Assembly: GCA_023853785.1 (NCBI GenBank)
Contig: JAJIRX010000859.1
Coordinates: 434,001 to 498,000, forward strand
Reading direction: 5' to 3'
Origin: Psilocybe azurescens
Lineage: Eukaryota > Basidiomycota > Agaricomycetes > Agaricales > Agrocybaceae
DNA: 64,000 nt
Below are positions 11,069 to 21,353 of the stretch, one piece after another (within the stretch, counting starts at the first letter, position 1; the number at the start of each line of letters is the position of its first letter). The position numbers were made by a program, and so were the translations under genes. The notes beneath the pieces are model-generated. The model ran no database searches and was not told where the DNA came from. It saw nothing but the letters and a program-made list of their open reading frames with translations.

Positions 11069-13017
11069 ATGTCCGAGACCCAATACCACCACCATGGCCG
11101 GTTCCCAGTCGCAGGCGGCGTCCTCCCCGACGCTATCACCGCGTACAGGACGTACGGCGACCCCAAGAACCCGTGCATTGTGTTCCCGACGTGTTATGGC
11201 GGGAGATTGGATAGTGAGTGTTTACTTTACTTTTGGTGTTGACATAAAACACCTTCGATGGGAATGGGGGAATGATTGGTGTGGATTGTTGAGATGCGTC
11301 GCTTTTAGGCCAGGATTATATGGTCGGGGAGGATAAAGTGAGTACATACTTGCTACTTCTTGGTTACTTCGAACTTCAAATTTATATGCTACCTTTTGAA
11401 GGTCCTCAGCACCAAGAAATACTATGTCGTCACTTTGGCGCTGTTCTCGAACGGAGAGGTGGGTTCTTGTCTTTAGGTGTCTTCGAATAATAAATTGACT
11501 TACCTTACAATCTTATCTTATCTAGTCATCTTCTCCCTCTAACACGGTGAGTTTTCTCTTACTATTATCTCTCCCTCGCTTTCTCCCGGACGCTCGAAGT
11601 TTGAAATTCTTGAGAATTATATCATTGGCACCAGAACTCACGACCCATGCCAATCATTTATAGCCTGCGCCATACAACGGCCCGTACTTCCCAGCTGTAT
11701 CCTACGAGGATAACATGTACGTATCCGAATCGTATCCCTACATTGCTTGGATCGCGCGAAGTAATAGTCACAATTGCAGTCGCGCGCAATACGCTGTCCT
11801 GCAGAAACTAGGCGTCAAGACGGTCTTCGCGGTCGTCGGATTCTCTATGGGTGGTCAACAGGTACGCCACGCTGCGTCAGGTGTTTGGCTAAATCAAAAA
11901 AAAATGAATGAATGGACGATTTGTTTGTAGGCGTATTATTGGCCAGTCATGTATCCCGACTATGTCGAGCGGTGAGTGTTCACTCGCTCCATAAATAGAC
12001 TACTAACATTTTACATGCTTACACCCTACTTAGATATGTAGCGATCTGCGGCTCGGCGCGCACAAGCCCGCACAATCAATGGTGTGTGCCTCATTCCCCG
12101 TTATAAGGCTATGATATAGATGATTATCGCATTATATCATTGTATTTATTCAACTGATCATGACGACTATCACGTAGTTTCCTGGAAGGCCCCAAAGCGG
12201 CGCTGGTAGCGTCCAAAGACTTCGACGGCGGGCACTACAAGACGCAGCCTGAGATCGGGAAACGCGCGTTCGGGCGAGTGTATAGCGCGTGGGCGTACGG
12301 TCAGACTGTGCGTAATGCCTAATTTTTTTTGTTTGCATGCCATTGTGTACAGTGGGCAGGCAAGGGTTAGAAGAATACTGACGAGGAAGAATCACAGTGG
12401 TTCAGGCAGCACGGACATCTTCACGATGGAAAGTACGTCATCCCAGAAAATTTCTTCTTATTTAGTATCACCCAACCGCTTCCATTTCCACCTCGTACAC
12501 AGGTACCCAGATCTCGAATCCTTCCTGCGTGAAGACTGGGAAGGCGGGTTCCTCGGCTGGGACGCTAACGACCTGCTCACGCTTCTGCACACCTGGCAGA
12601 CGGGCGACGTCTCGCGCGTGCGCGACGGCGGCGACCTCGCGAAGTGCTTGCGGGGCATCAAGGCAAAGGGGTTGATTATGCCCAGTAAGACGGATTTGTA
12701 TTTCCCGGTATGTCAGACATTTTTTACGTTTTTATGTTTTACCTTTGCTGGATTTAGTTTTGCTGACTGTGTTTGTGGTGCCTTTGGTTTGTTTAGCCTG
12801 AGGATAGTGTGGACGAGGTGTCCAATCTTCAGAACACGGCAAGGCTTGTAGTCATCGACACCGTATGGGGCCATATGGGTGCGTCTATTTTACTGAATGC
12901 ACTGTACATGCCTTCAATTTTACTAATATTTTTCTCTGGTCAATAGCGGGAGGAGGAGCGAATGCAGCCGATGACAAGTTCATCGCTGATGAGATAACCA
13001 AGTTCTTTGAAGAGTAG
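11069..13017 (+). CDS. Homoserine O-acetyltransferase-like alpha/beta hydrolase
   Basis: Member of the MetX/Met2 alpha/beta-hydrolase family. Met2 enzymes transfer acetyl from acetyl-CoA to L-homoserine for methionine synthesis, but shorter fungal relatives can have other acyl substrates. About eleven exons joined by 45-80-nt introns give a continuous protein. Landmarks: MSETQYHHHGRFP at the start; YRTYGDP; FPTCYGG; nucleophile elbow GFSMGGQQ near 11845; PHNQCFLEG; KTDLYFP with the probable acidic residue near 12690; and VWGHMAGGG with the catalytic His near 12875-12950. The triad Ser-Asp-His is therefore visible. All joins I checked keep the frame. The protein is near 340 residues, shorter than classical yeast Met2, so homoserine as substrate is inferred and not shown. 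An in-frame upstream Met at 10985 is considered untranslated. Confidence 0.8.
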
Positions 13018-13191
13018 ATTATGAAAGAGTTTCTCACCCATTCAAGGCGTCAATTCTGTTTATTTTTCGTTAACGTGTGTATACGTATGTATAGTCGAAA
13101 TCACAAATCTTCTTTTTCTTTTGATTACATTTTCACAAACGCTCGCATACTTACTTACTCACATAGTCCATACATACACACGTGTGCGCAT

Positions 13192-14366
13192 CTACTTCTT
13201 CGTAAGAAGATTCACAGCCTCCGCATATCTCTCCCGCGTACCCTTCACAATATCCTCATCAATCGTCCACCCTTGACCCTCCTTCCCTGGGGGCCCGCTC
13301 TCCAGCCCCTTCTTAAACCCCGAGCGCACGAGCCAATCGCGCAGGTACTGCTTGTCGAAGCTGGGCTGTGCCCCGCCGGCTTTGTACTCGGCGACTGGCC
13401 AGTACCGCGAGGAGTCAGGCGTGAGGAGCTCGTCGATCAGGATGAGTTGCTTGCTTGAGCTGCTGTTGTCGGGGGAAGAGGGGGATGGGGACGGGGACGG
13501 GATGAGCCCGAATTCGAACTTGGTGTCGGCGAGGATGACGCCGCGCGTGCGTGCGTGCTCCGCGGCGGTTGTGTAGAGTTTGAGGGCGGCGGTGGATATT
13601 TGGTCGTAGAGCTCCTGGCCGACCAGTTTAGCAGCTGTGAGTGATATGAGAGGGAGCTAAATAAATGGATGCCCGGTGAGAGCGACGACATTTTGCCCAC
13701 CTTGCTCGGGTGAGATATTCTCATCATGTGCTCCCTGCTCGGCCTTTGTCGAGGGCGTGAAAATAGGCTGGGGAAGCTCCTGTCCCTCGACAAGCCCCTC
13801 AGGCATCGGAATCCCATGAACAGTCCCGCTCTTCTTATACTCCGCCCACGCAGATCCTTAGGATAATGGACAGCACATCTTGAGAAGACAGAGACAACGG
13901 AAATGCCGGGACGTCAAAGCGTACCAGCCATGTAACCCCTCACGATCGCCTCCAGGGGCACGACCTCCGCCTTCTTGACGAGCATCGCGCGCCCATCTAG
14001 CTGGTCTTTGTATTTGTGGACCTCGGCCGGCATCTCGTCAATATTGGCGGTGACGAAGTGGTTCGGGATGATATCCCTCAGCTTGTCGAACCAGAAGAGC
14101 GAGATCTGGGTCAGGAGCTTGCCCTTCTCTGGGATGCCCTGCAAATCGATGTTATTTTACTTTTATACGCGTCGTCGTAGAGGAGGAGGAACGCGGGGGG
14201 AGGGGGTGTGAGAGCGCACGTTTTTCAGGATGACATCGTACGCAGAGATCCTGTCGGACGCGACGAACAGGAGGTGGTCCGGAGAAGAGGTGCTGTAGAT
14301 GTCCCGCACTTTTCCTTTCGAAATGAGTTTAAGATCAGGGAGATCGGAGTCTATGAGGGCGGTCAT
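13192..14366 (-). CDS. ADE1: SAICAR synthase (phosphoribosylaminoimidazole-succinocarboxamide synthase)
   Basis: De novo purine synthesis: joins CAIR and aspartate, using ATP, to make SAICAR in the cytosol. Four exons. Exon 1: [19 protein letters not shown], then VRDIY and [12 protein letters not shown], the ATP-binding start of the family. Exon 2: [13 protein letters not shown], the metal and substrate segment near [14 protein letters not shown], then IVRGYMAG. Exon 3: [14 protein letters not shown], then [10 protein letters not shown] and HDENIS. Exon 4: [29 protein letters not shown], then [10 protein letters not shown] and the stop at 13192-13194. Length near 320 residues is normal for the monofunctional fungal enzyme. 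A low-complexity Pro/Ser run between KFEFG and the LIDE motif is a lineage insertion. No frame damage. Confidence 0.95.
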
Positions 14367-15557
14367 GGTGGTGTATATAAGAAAAAGAAAGAGAATAAAT
14401 GAGCTTATAAGTGAGAAAACTTTGAAGTTTGTCTGGCTCGGGAGTGGACTCAGTCTAATCTAACCGGATCACGCAAGTCTGAATCTATACCACGGTATCG
14501 TGACTTACTGTTGGCGCCAGGCGCACTGGCAGCAGCGTTCAACATAACTACAATGAAATTCTTATTCGTAAAATCGAGGTTTATCATCGGTTCATTTCTG
14601 CGCACGTCTACACTGTCCACGCCTAGAAATTCCCAAGTTTAACAGACGCTCGTCCAAACTATGGGTTCACACCGCTTGACAACGATATCTACGGTATGAA
14701 CGTAGCCAAGCGGCATATGGTATCTACATGCATATGATCTCGGAAACGATACGACAAAGTCATATGGTGGAGTGTCCGTCATGTGGACTGTGGGGGCTCT
14801 GTTGCTGCAAGCCATCATTTTACCACTATCAGCCTAAAGACGTCGCTTGACGGCTTTTGAGGGTTCCTGGTGTGTTCTCGGCCCATTATATCCCGGGGGA
14901 AACAATAATGGGCAATAGAAGGTCCCATTTCATTCTCCTCGAGGCCCACATCTTCGCAATGAACCGCCAAAGACATATGGAGGCTATATACAATGTATGT
15001 TATAGCGTCTTCGGCGCTTCCATTGCTCCTTCTATTTCGTTTGTATGTATTCACCACACATCACCGCAGCTAGGCCTTCTACGACACACGAGGTGCAGAG
15101 TGTACCCAAGCACTTAGCCATATTACCGCCGACCTCGACATATCCCAGTTCTTCCAAGTTCTCCCCGAGCTAGCAAGATCGTTCGTGACCACAATAAGCC
15201 ATCATCTTACGAGGCCTTACGAGGGGGGAAGACCAAGTTAGCATATGCAAATTCGAATTTATCATCCCTTCCTATCTTCTCCCTCCGTCATCTTGAACGA
15301 CTTGGCGGCAGTCGTTCCACGCTTTCTTTTGACTACAATCTCGTATCCCAACAAGCCTCTTAATCACATTATCGCAAACCTTTACCGGCTAAGGAACGCT
15401 ACAACTTGCGAGCGACATCTGTGCGCGTCTTTGTTCAGCTTTCCTCGTGCTTCTTGGGCTGGGCACGAGCAGTGCACTCGTGTATAACTCAACCAAGGCA
15501 TTCAATGTAATGGCGCCATGCTCGCGCCAGCTCGTGGCCTGAAGCTTACGCGTCGAG
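14367..15557. other. Intergenic between ADE1 and the M28 aminopeptidase
   Basis: This holds the divergent promoters of the two flanking genes and nothing else that I can support. Short open frames here lack domains and splice sites. Confidence 0.55.
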
Positions 15558-15564
15558 TATATAA
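15558..15564 (+). promoter_or_regulatory. TATA box of the M28 aminopeptidase gene
   Basis: tatataa lies about 60-67 bases before the ATG at 15625, a usual distance for a fungal core promoter with a short leader. Positional inference. Confidence 0.5.
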
Positions 15565-15624
15565 TGCCCCTGCATGAGGGAGCCTCTTCCTGCAGTTGAT
15601 CATCCTGTTCATACCCCCACGAAA

Positions 15625-17350
15625 ATGAAGATCTCCGCAACTTTCGTTCTCCTCGCTGTCGCGAGCCTCTCCCTCGCGCAGGACATCGACATCCAGGGAG
15701 GCGGTAAAGGAGGATCCCACGGGAACCCGATCTCCAAGAGGCCCCTCGTCGTGTCCCAGACCCTCCAGAACTCCATCAAGTCCTCGAATCTCCTCGAGCA
15801 CGCGAGGCAGTTCGTCAAGTTCTCAAAGCTCAGCAATGGCACGCGCGTCTTTGGCTCGGAGGGCCACAACGCGACTGTTAAGTACATCAAGAGCCAACTC
15901 GACAAGACCGGCTATTACGACACCGAATTCCAGACCTTCCCTTACCTATTCTCGCAGGGAACCGCCACCTTCTCTGCTAATGGAACTGCCTACGACAGTG
16001 CTTGGTTCACCTATGGTCCTGCAGGCGATGTCACAGCACCTCTTGTGGTCGTCAATAACCTCGGCTGCACCCTCGTACGTCGCAATTGCACTTTTTGCTA
16101 CGAATTTCAGCCATTCTAAGTGATTCTATTCTATTTCAGGCTGACTTCCCTGCGTCTGTGGTTGGCAAAATCGCGCTCGTGAAGCGTGGTGAATGTACCT
16201 TCGGCCTGAAGACCGCATTGTCAGGCGCCTCAGGTGCTGCTGGTGTTATCATCTACAACAACGCCGATGGCAGCGTCGGTGCAGGCACACTCGGAGACAT
16301 CGTCAACCCCGCTGGCCCCTACGTCCCCGGTGCCTCTGTCAACGGCATTGACGGTAACAAGCTCGTTGCCACCATCAACGCCGGGTCTGAGGTCGTTGGC
16401 ACAATCCACGTCGATGCCGTGACTGAGGAACGTTACTCGAGCAACGTTATCGCCACCACCAAGATCGGCGACAGGAACAACATCGTCGTTGCCGGAGGAC
16501 ACAGCGACTCCGTCGTTGCTGGCCCCGTACGTCTCTCATTTCAATGCATTGGATATGATTCCTTACTGACCATCCACAACCGTTCTAGGGTATCAACGAC
16601 GATGGTTCCGGAACGATGGGCATCCTCGAAGTCGCGCTCAAGCTGACCCAATTCAAGACCAACAACGCCGTCCGCTTTGCTTTCTGGACCGCGGAGGAGT
16701 TCGGGCTCGTAGGGTCCGAATACTACGTGCAGAATCTGCCCGAGGCTGAGCGCCAGAAAATCGCGCTGTACCTCAACTTCGACATGATCGCCTCGCCCAA
16801 CATCGCGTACTTGATCTACGACGGCGACGGCAGCGCGTTCAACATCAGCGGCCCCGCAGGCAGCGACAAGATCGAGAAGCTCTTCGAGGACTTCTATTCG
16901 AAGAACAAGGTCAGGAGCGCGCCTACCGAGTTCAGCGGTCGTTCAGATTACGGACCATTTTTGGACGTCGGTATCCCTGCTGGAGGAATCTTCTCTGGTG
17001 CTGAGGGTCTCAAGACCGCCGAGCAGGCCAAATGGTACGTGCTTACTATCTCAAAGAGAAGAAACCATGTAACTAACGATGTTTTGTGAATCAGGTGGGG
17101 TGGCGAAGCCGGTGTCGCGTACGATGTCTGCTACCACAAAGCCTGCGACGGCATCGCCAACCTCAACGTCCCCGCGTGGGTCCTCAACACCAAAGCCGCT
17201 GCCCACTCCATCGCCACCTACGCCAGGTCAGTGAGCGGCATCCCCAGAACCCGCACCACCACCACCTCCAGCGAGCTCAGAGTCTCCCAGCTCTCGTACG
17301 ATGACCGCCGCCATATGGCGTGCGGACATGAAAGTGTAGTATCTATATAA
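15625..17350 (+). CDS. Secreted M28 aminopeptidase with PA domain (aminopeptidase Y / Lap2-like)
   Basis: Zinc exopeptidase that removes N-terminal residues from peptides, secreted or vacuolar. The start follows a TATA box and opens a signal peptide (MKISATFVLLAVASLSLAQ). Domain order: propeptide-like N-terminus; PA domain (LVKRGECTFGLK ... GVIIYNNADGS); M28 catalytic domain. Metal ligands expected for the family are seen: His/Asp in GGHSDSV, Asp in INDDGSG, Glu pair in WTAEEFGL, Asp in NFDMIASPN, and a late His in CYHKACD. Four exons join cleanly; donors are near 16076, 16527 and 17036. The end is IATYARSVSG followed by a Thr/Ser tail, stop at 17348-17350. It is convergent with the kexin pair, whose products also work in the secretory route. 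Confidence 0.93.
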
Positions 17351-17808
17351 TTATATTATCTTAATGTATTAACGTTTATCTTCCTAATGAATTTTCATGC
17401 CTTGACATCTTGATATGAAATGAGCTGTTCAGTTGAGAGTTGTGTTTCTTATCCATGCAAAGTGGTTATGAGAGATCCATTCCTTTGAGTTGCTCCATCT
17501 GCACGAGCAAGTACTTGGTGTACATAGTCTCGACACAGACAATCAAAAACATACCAATATAAGCCGCCTGAGTAAGCGTGGGTTTCCACCTCTGGAGACT
17601 GCGAGTGTAGAAATATATTAAATAACGATAAGAAGTACATAAGCAGTATATAGAGTACATATCTCATGTACATACGTACGTTTTCCGGGTAACAAATATC
17701 AAAGGCTCCAGATCCCCAGAGAACCCTTATGAAGGGGCGGAGTACGGTATACGTAGTATACATTTTCATCTCATGATAAGCACATGAACCTCTCCCGAAC
17801 CCAAACTT
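17351..17808. other. Convergent 3' flanks of aminopeptidase and kexin copy 1
   Basis: AT-rich; no gene supported. It contains the poly(A)-proximal regions of two convergent genes. Confidence 0.5.
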
Positions 17809-20751
17809 TCACCGCACATGCACATCGTCGTCATCACCTTCGTTCGGTGTCAGAAGCTCACCACTGGGCGTTGGCTGGTCGTCTCCAAACGACCTCCGCA
17901 GCGCCGAGGGCTGGCGACTCTCAGGCTCATCGCGGTACTTGGGCGTCAGCCCGGCGGACGGCTCGTCATCGTCCAAGAACCCAGAGTGGAAGCCCAGCCC
18001 GCGCGCCGAGGGCGGGTTCACGTTGTCGCTCCTCCCCTCCCTCTCCCTCTCCCCGTCCCTCGCCACGAGATTATCAGAAGACGTCGGCTCTCCGAACGAG
18101 TCGTACAGCGCGCGCGTCGTGCGCGGGCCCCCGCTCCCGCGATGACGCGGCTCCTGCTCTGGCCATCGATCGCATCCATGCCGATGTCGTCCGCCGCGAG
18201 TGAGTGGTACTCCGCCAGCCGGCGGCGGTCCGCGCGGCGCTTGTAGAAGTACACCAGCGCACCGAGTGCGAAGACCACGACGGCGCCCAGCGAGCCGAAG
18301 AACCACTTCTGTGCGGATACGAGGCTCGCCATGTGTGCGTACCATGCTTTGCTGGGCTCGTCTGCGTCCGTGGCGTCTTCCTGGGGCTTGGACGGCCTGG
18401 GCTTGCCGCTGGCGACAGGGAAAGCCGACTTCGTGTTCTCCCCGTCGCGTTCCCGTGGTCCTCTGGGAGGTGGTCTGTCGGCTTCGCGTGCACGGTGGAC
18501 GAGGCGACGTCCGGGTCGTTGGGGACTGGGCGCACCGGCGAGTCGTCTGGCGGGAGCGCGTTGTCCACCACCGGCTCGATCAGTTTCGTTGCCTTCGCAG
18601 GGTCGATGGCGCTGCCCCAGAACGCCATGTTCCACCCGAGGAACTTGCCGTGCTGCTCTGGATCGTTCTGGTCAAAGACGCGCAGTGTCCACTCTCCAAT
18701 CGGATTTTCGCCCCTACGACTGTGTCAACTTCTTGATATTTCTCATTGGAAGGGGGAAAGCACATACCAGTGTTTGAGTGTCATGAACCTCCACCCAGGG
18801 AACCCAGTATCTGCCTCATCCTCCTCGCGTGTGCTCGCCAAAATACTTCTGATCCCATTCGGACTCTCAATCTCGACCTCCACATCCCCGCGTCTCGTGT
18901 GGCTGATCCACACCCTCACATCAATATGCTCCAGCGACTCCAGATTGCTCTTCTCCAACATCTCCTTCGTGATGTGCATCCGCTGCTCAACACCATCCCG
19001 CCCAATCGGATCCCCGCCCTCGTACCTGTACTCCTTGTGCCCAAGGCTGCGCATCCGCCCGTTGTTGACGATGACGGTGTCGGTGAAGAGCCATGCCTGC
19101 GGCTTGACGAGCTTCCAGGACTGTGCGGCCTTGACGTAGGCATATGCGTCGATCGCGCCATAACCGTATTTGTAGCTGTACAGGCGGCCGCTCGCGGTCT
19201 TCTCCCAGTCTGGGTCATGGGGGTTGACTTTACGCGCGGTTTCGACACAAAGGTGTTGGATATCACGCCAGGTCAGATCAGGTCTACGGGATAGAAAGGT
19301 TTAAGAGATAGTTCAAGATGTGTGAGAGCAAGTTCCCGTACCGTGCTTGTAAAGCCAGAGCAAAGACCCCAACCGCATTGGGTGCCGCCGCCGATGTACC
19401 ACCATGGGTCATAGCGCATTCGTTCCCCCTATCAGTGGTAACCTAAAAGGGGGCAGTCAACGTCTCGACGTTATCAGCATTCTCCGCGCAAACTTACGAT
19501 ATGATTCCCGCTTCCCGAACTATACGCAACAATCATGTTCGCAGCACAAGCCTCAGAATAATCCGGATGAAGACCTTTCCAATCAATAGACGACACAGTG
19601 ACCGAATATATGCTGTTCGTATATCCGTCGAAATTGCACTGATCGTCATGTCTCCCACCATTCCCGCTCGCAAACACGAAGATCGACCCTTTGCCGTCCC
19701 GTCCGTTATTTATCCCATTAACAACCGCTTTCCTGATGAGATAATTGGGGCCTTCCATAGTCTGTCCGTTGTCGCGCGGACCCCAGCTGCAGCTGTAGAG
19801 AGACACGTCCTTGTATCCGTAGTTGAGCGCAGCGGCCTCGTCGACCGCTGAGATCGGGCCTCCTAGGATGCGCACGCCTGCTGCTTTAGCGTCATAGGCG
19901 ATGCCGACTCCGCAGGCGTCGTTTCGCCTCGCTGCGACTTGCCCGGCGCACCGCGTCCCGTGGTGATCACGGACACCTGTCGGCCGGGGCAATGGTACAT
20001 GCGCATTAAAATCATATGAATGTTCTGCGTCCTATAAGTAAAGAATCAGTTAGTAGTATTTTCCGATGGTTTGGAAAGAAAGATAAGTTACAAAGGCATC
20101 TCTGAGATCGTCGGTTTCAAAATCCAGACCGTCGTCCAGGAAAGAGGTCAGAACACCCTCGCCTGTCAAGCCCATCTCCCACACGGGAGTCACATTCATC
20201 ATATGCTCGGGGTAGTCGTCGTTGACGAGATGCCATTGCTCGGTGAATAGAGGATCGTGCAAGCCTAGGTGTTTGGCTACGCCTGCTGCTGAAGTCCGTG
20301 AAGGAGGTCGTATTGGTGGTGGGGCGCGCTTGACGAGTTCTTTTGGCGTCTGCAGTTCTAGGAAATTGACAGACGATACCACCCTCCTGGCATGTAGCAC
20401 GTCCTCAGACCGCGAAGCCAGATGGGCGCTAGCTCTTTGCTGCAGATCTTGGAACGCAGAAATAACCGGGTCGAACGCATCTTCTCGAACGTCGAGCTCC
20501 GAAGTGTCCGCGGCAGACTTCGGCACCCGCACGAGCCACACATCCTCCAGTTCTCCAGCCTGCTCGACGACTTCTACTCCCAGCGCTCTCGTCACTTCTT
20601 CCAACGGTGCGCCCAGTCTCTCATCAGATTTGTGTTCCAATGCATAATATCTATGCGTGTCGTAATGTCGTTTAGCGGGTGTTGCGACGACCTGAGTCGT
20701 TGAAGATATGGCCAGTGTCGATGCGGCCACGTAGACCCAGAGAAAACGCAT
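17809..20751 (-). CDS. Kexin (Kex2/furin-like) proprotein convertase, tandem copy 1, two frame breaks at C-terminus
   Basis: Calcium-dependent subtilase that cleaves secretory precursors after dibasic sites in the late Golgi. Order: signal peptide from MRFLWVYVAAST; prodomain ending at a self-cleavage site LVKR|APPP; S8 domain with Asp in FLDDGLDF, His in DHHGTRCAG, oxyanion Asn in FASGNGG and Ser in HGGTSAAAP; P domain ending in HWGENPIGEW and FLGWNMAFWG. The S8 and P domains read cleanly across introns. Two one-base deletions relative to copy 2 follow: near 18443-18450 (HGNA|DGEN) and in a C5 run at 18128-18132. Only with both bases restored does the protein reach the TM segment (SLGAVVVFALGALVYFY) and the acidic cytosolic tail ending at 17809. 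As written, the frame ends at 18074 without a membrane anchor. Either assembly error or a real soluble form. An earlier in-frame Met is at 20790. Confidence 0.85.
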
Positions 20752-21353
20752 GCCTGGCCAGCAGATGGTGGTGGAAGGATGGTAAAGCACAAAAATCTGA
20801 GACTAACTCAAATGCCAATTACACGACATCCGTCGTTGCTGGGCCCGGCGCATAGCCCGGATAGCCACACACTTGTAGAAATAGATCATGATGGGACACA
20901 TATGTTACAGATCCAGATCCCCATTTAATATTTACGCCGAACTCAAAATGAGCCAATCTCGTGACTAGCTGCTTGACGCGCTGAGAATCAGATGAAACGC
21001 AATTTCAACTCTGGTACAAGCTAAGAAAGGCCAACAAGTATAAAAAGATACAAGAACAACATAACTTTTTACGAATAATTAGGTTTCCAATAAATCTAGG
21101 ATAATATACATACATGCAAAAACCGGCAGACGTCAATCTTTTAGTACGACTCGAAGTACTGTTCGAGACGTTGAACACTGACAAGGAATTAGTACTTAGA
21201 GACTACAGTGTACAACAAGCAAGCCCAATCAAACGAGCCTGGTTCACCACATCCGCGGCTTGACCTCGCCCAATTATAAGGCAAACGTAGAATAATACGT
21301 CTTTTTAGTTGAATTCCTGACGCCAATTCAACAAAGCTAGCGGCCAAGCTATC
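20752..21353. other. Intergenic between the kexin copies
   Basis: Contains the promoter of kexin copy 1 and the 3' flank of copy 2. No gene or extra repeat seen; the duplicated unit does not include obvious intergenic similarity by eye. Confidence 0.5.

Noticed and set aside
17809..18635. Programmed ribosomal frameshifting in kexin copy 1
   Set aside because: Two separate shifts without a slippery heptamer or a common signal, and the same kind of break occurs in many unrelated genes here. Sequencing error or decay is simpler.
18200..19294. Long plus-strand frames opposite kexin copy 1
   Set aside because: GC-rich antisense shadows of the kexin P domain and stalk, with no domain of their own.
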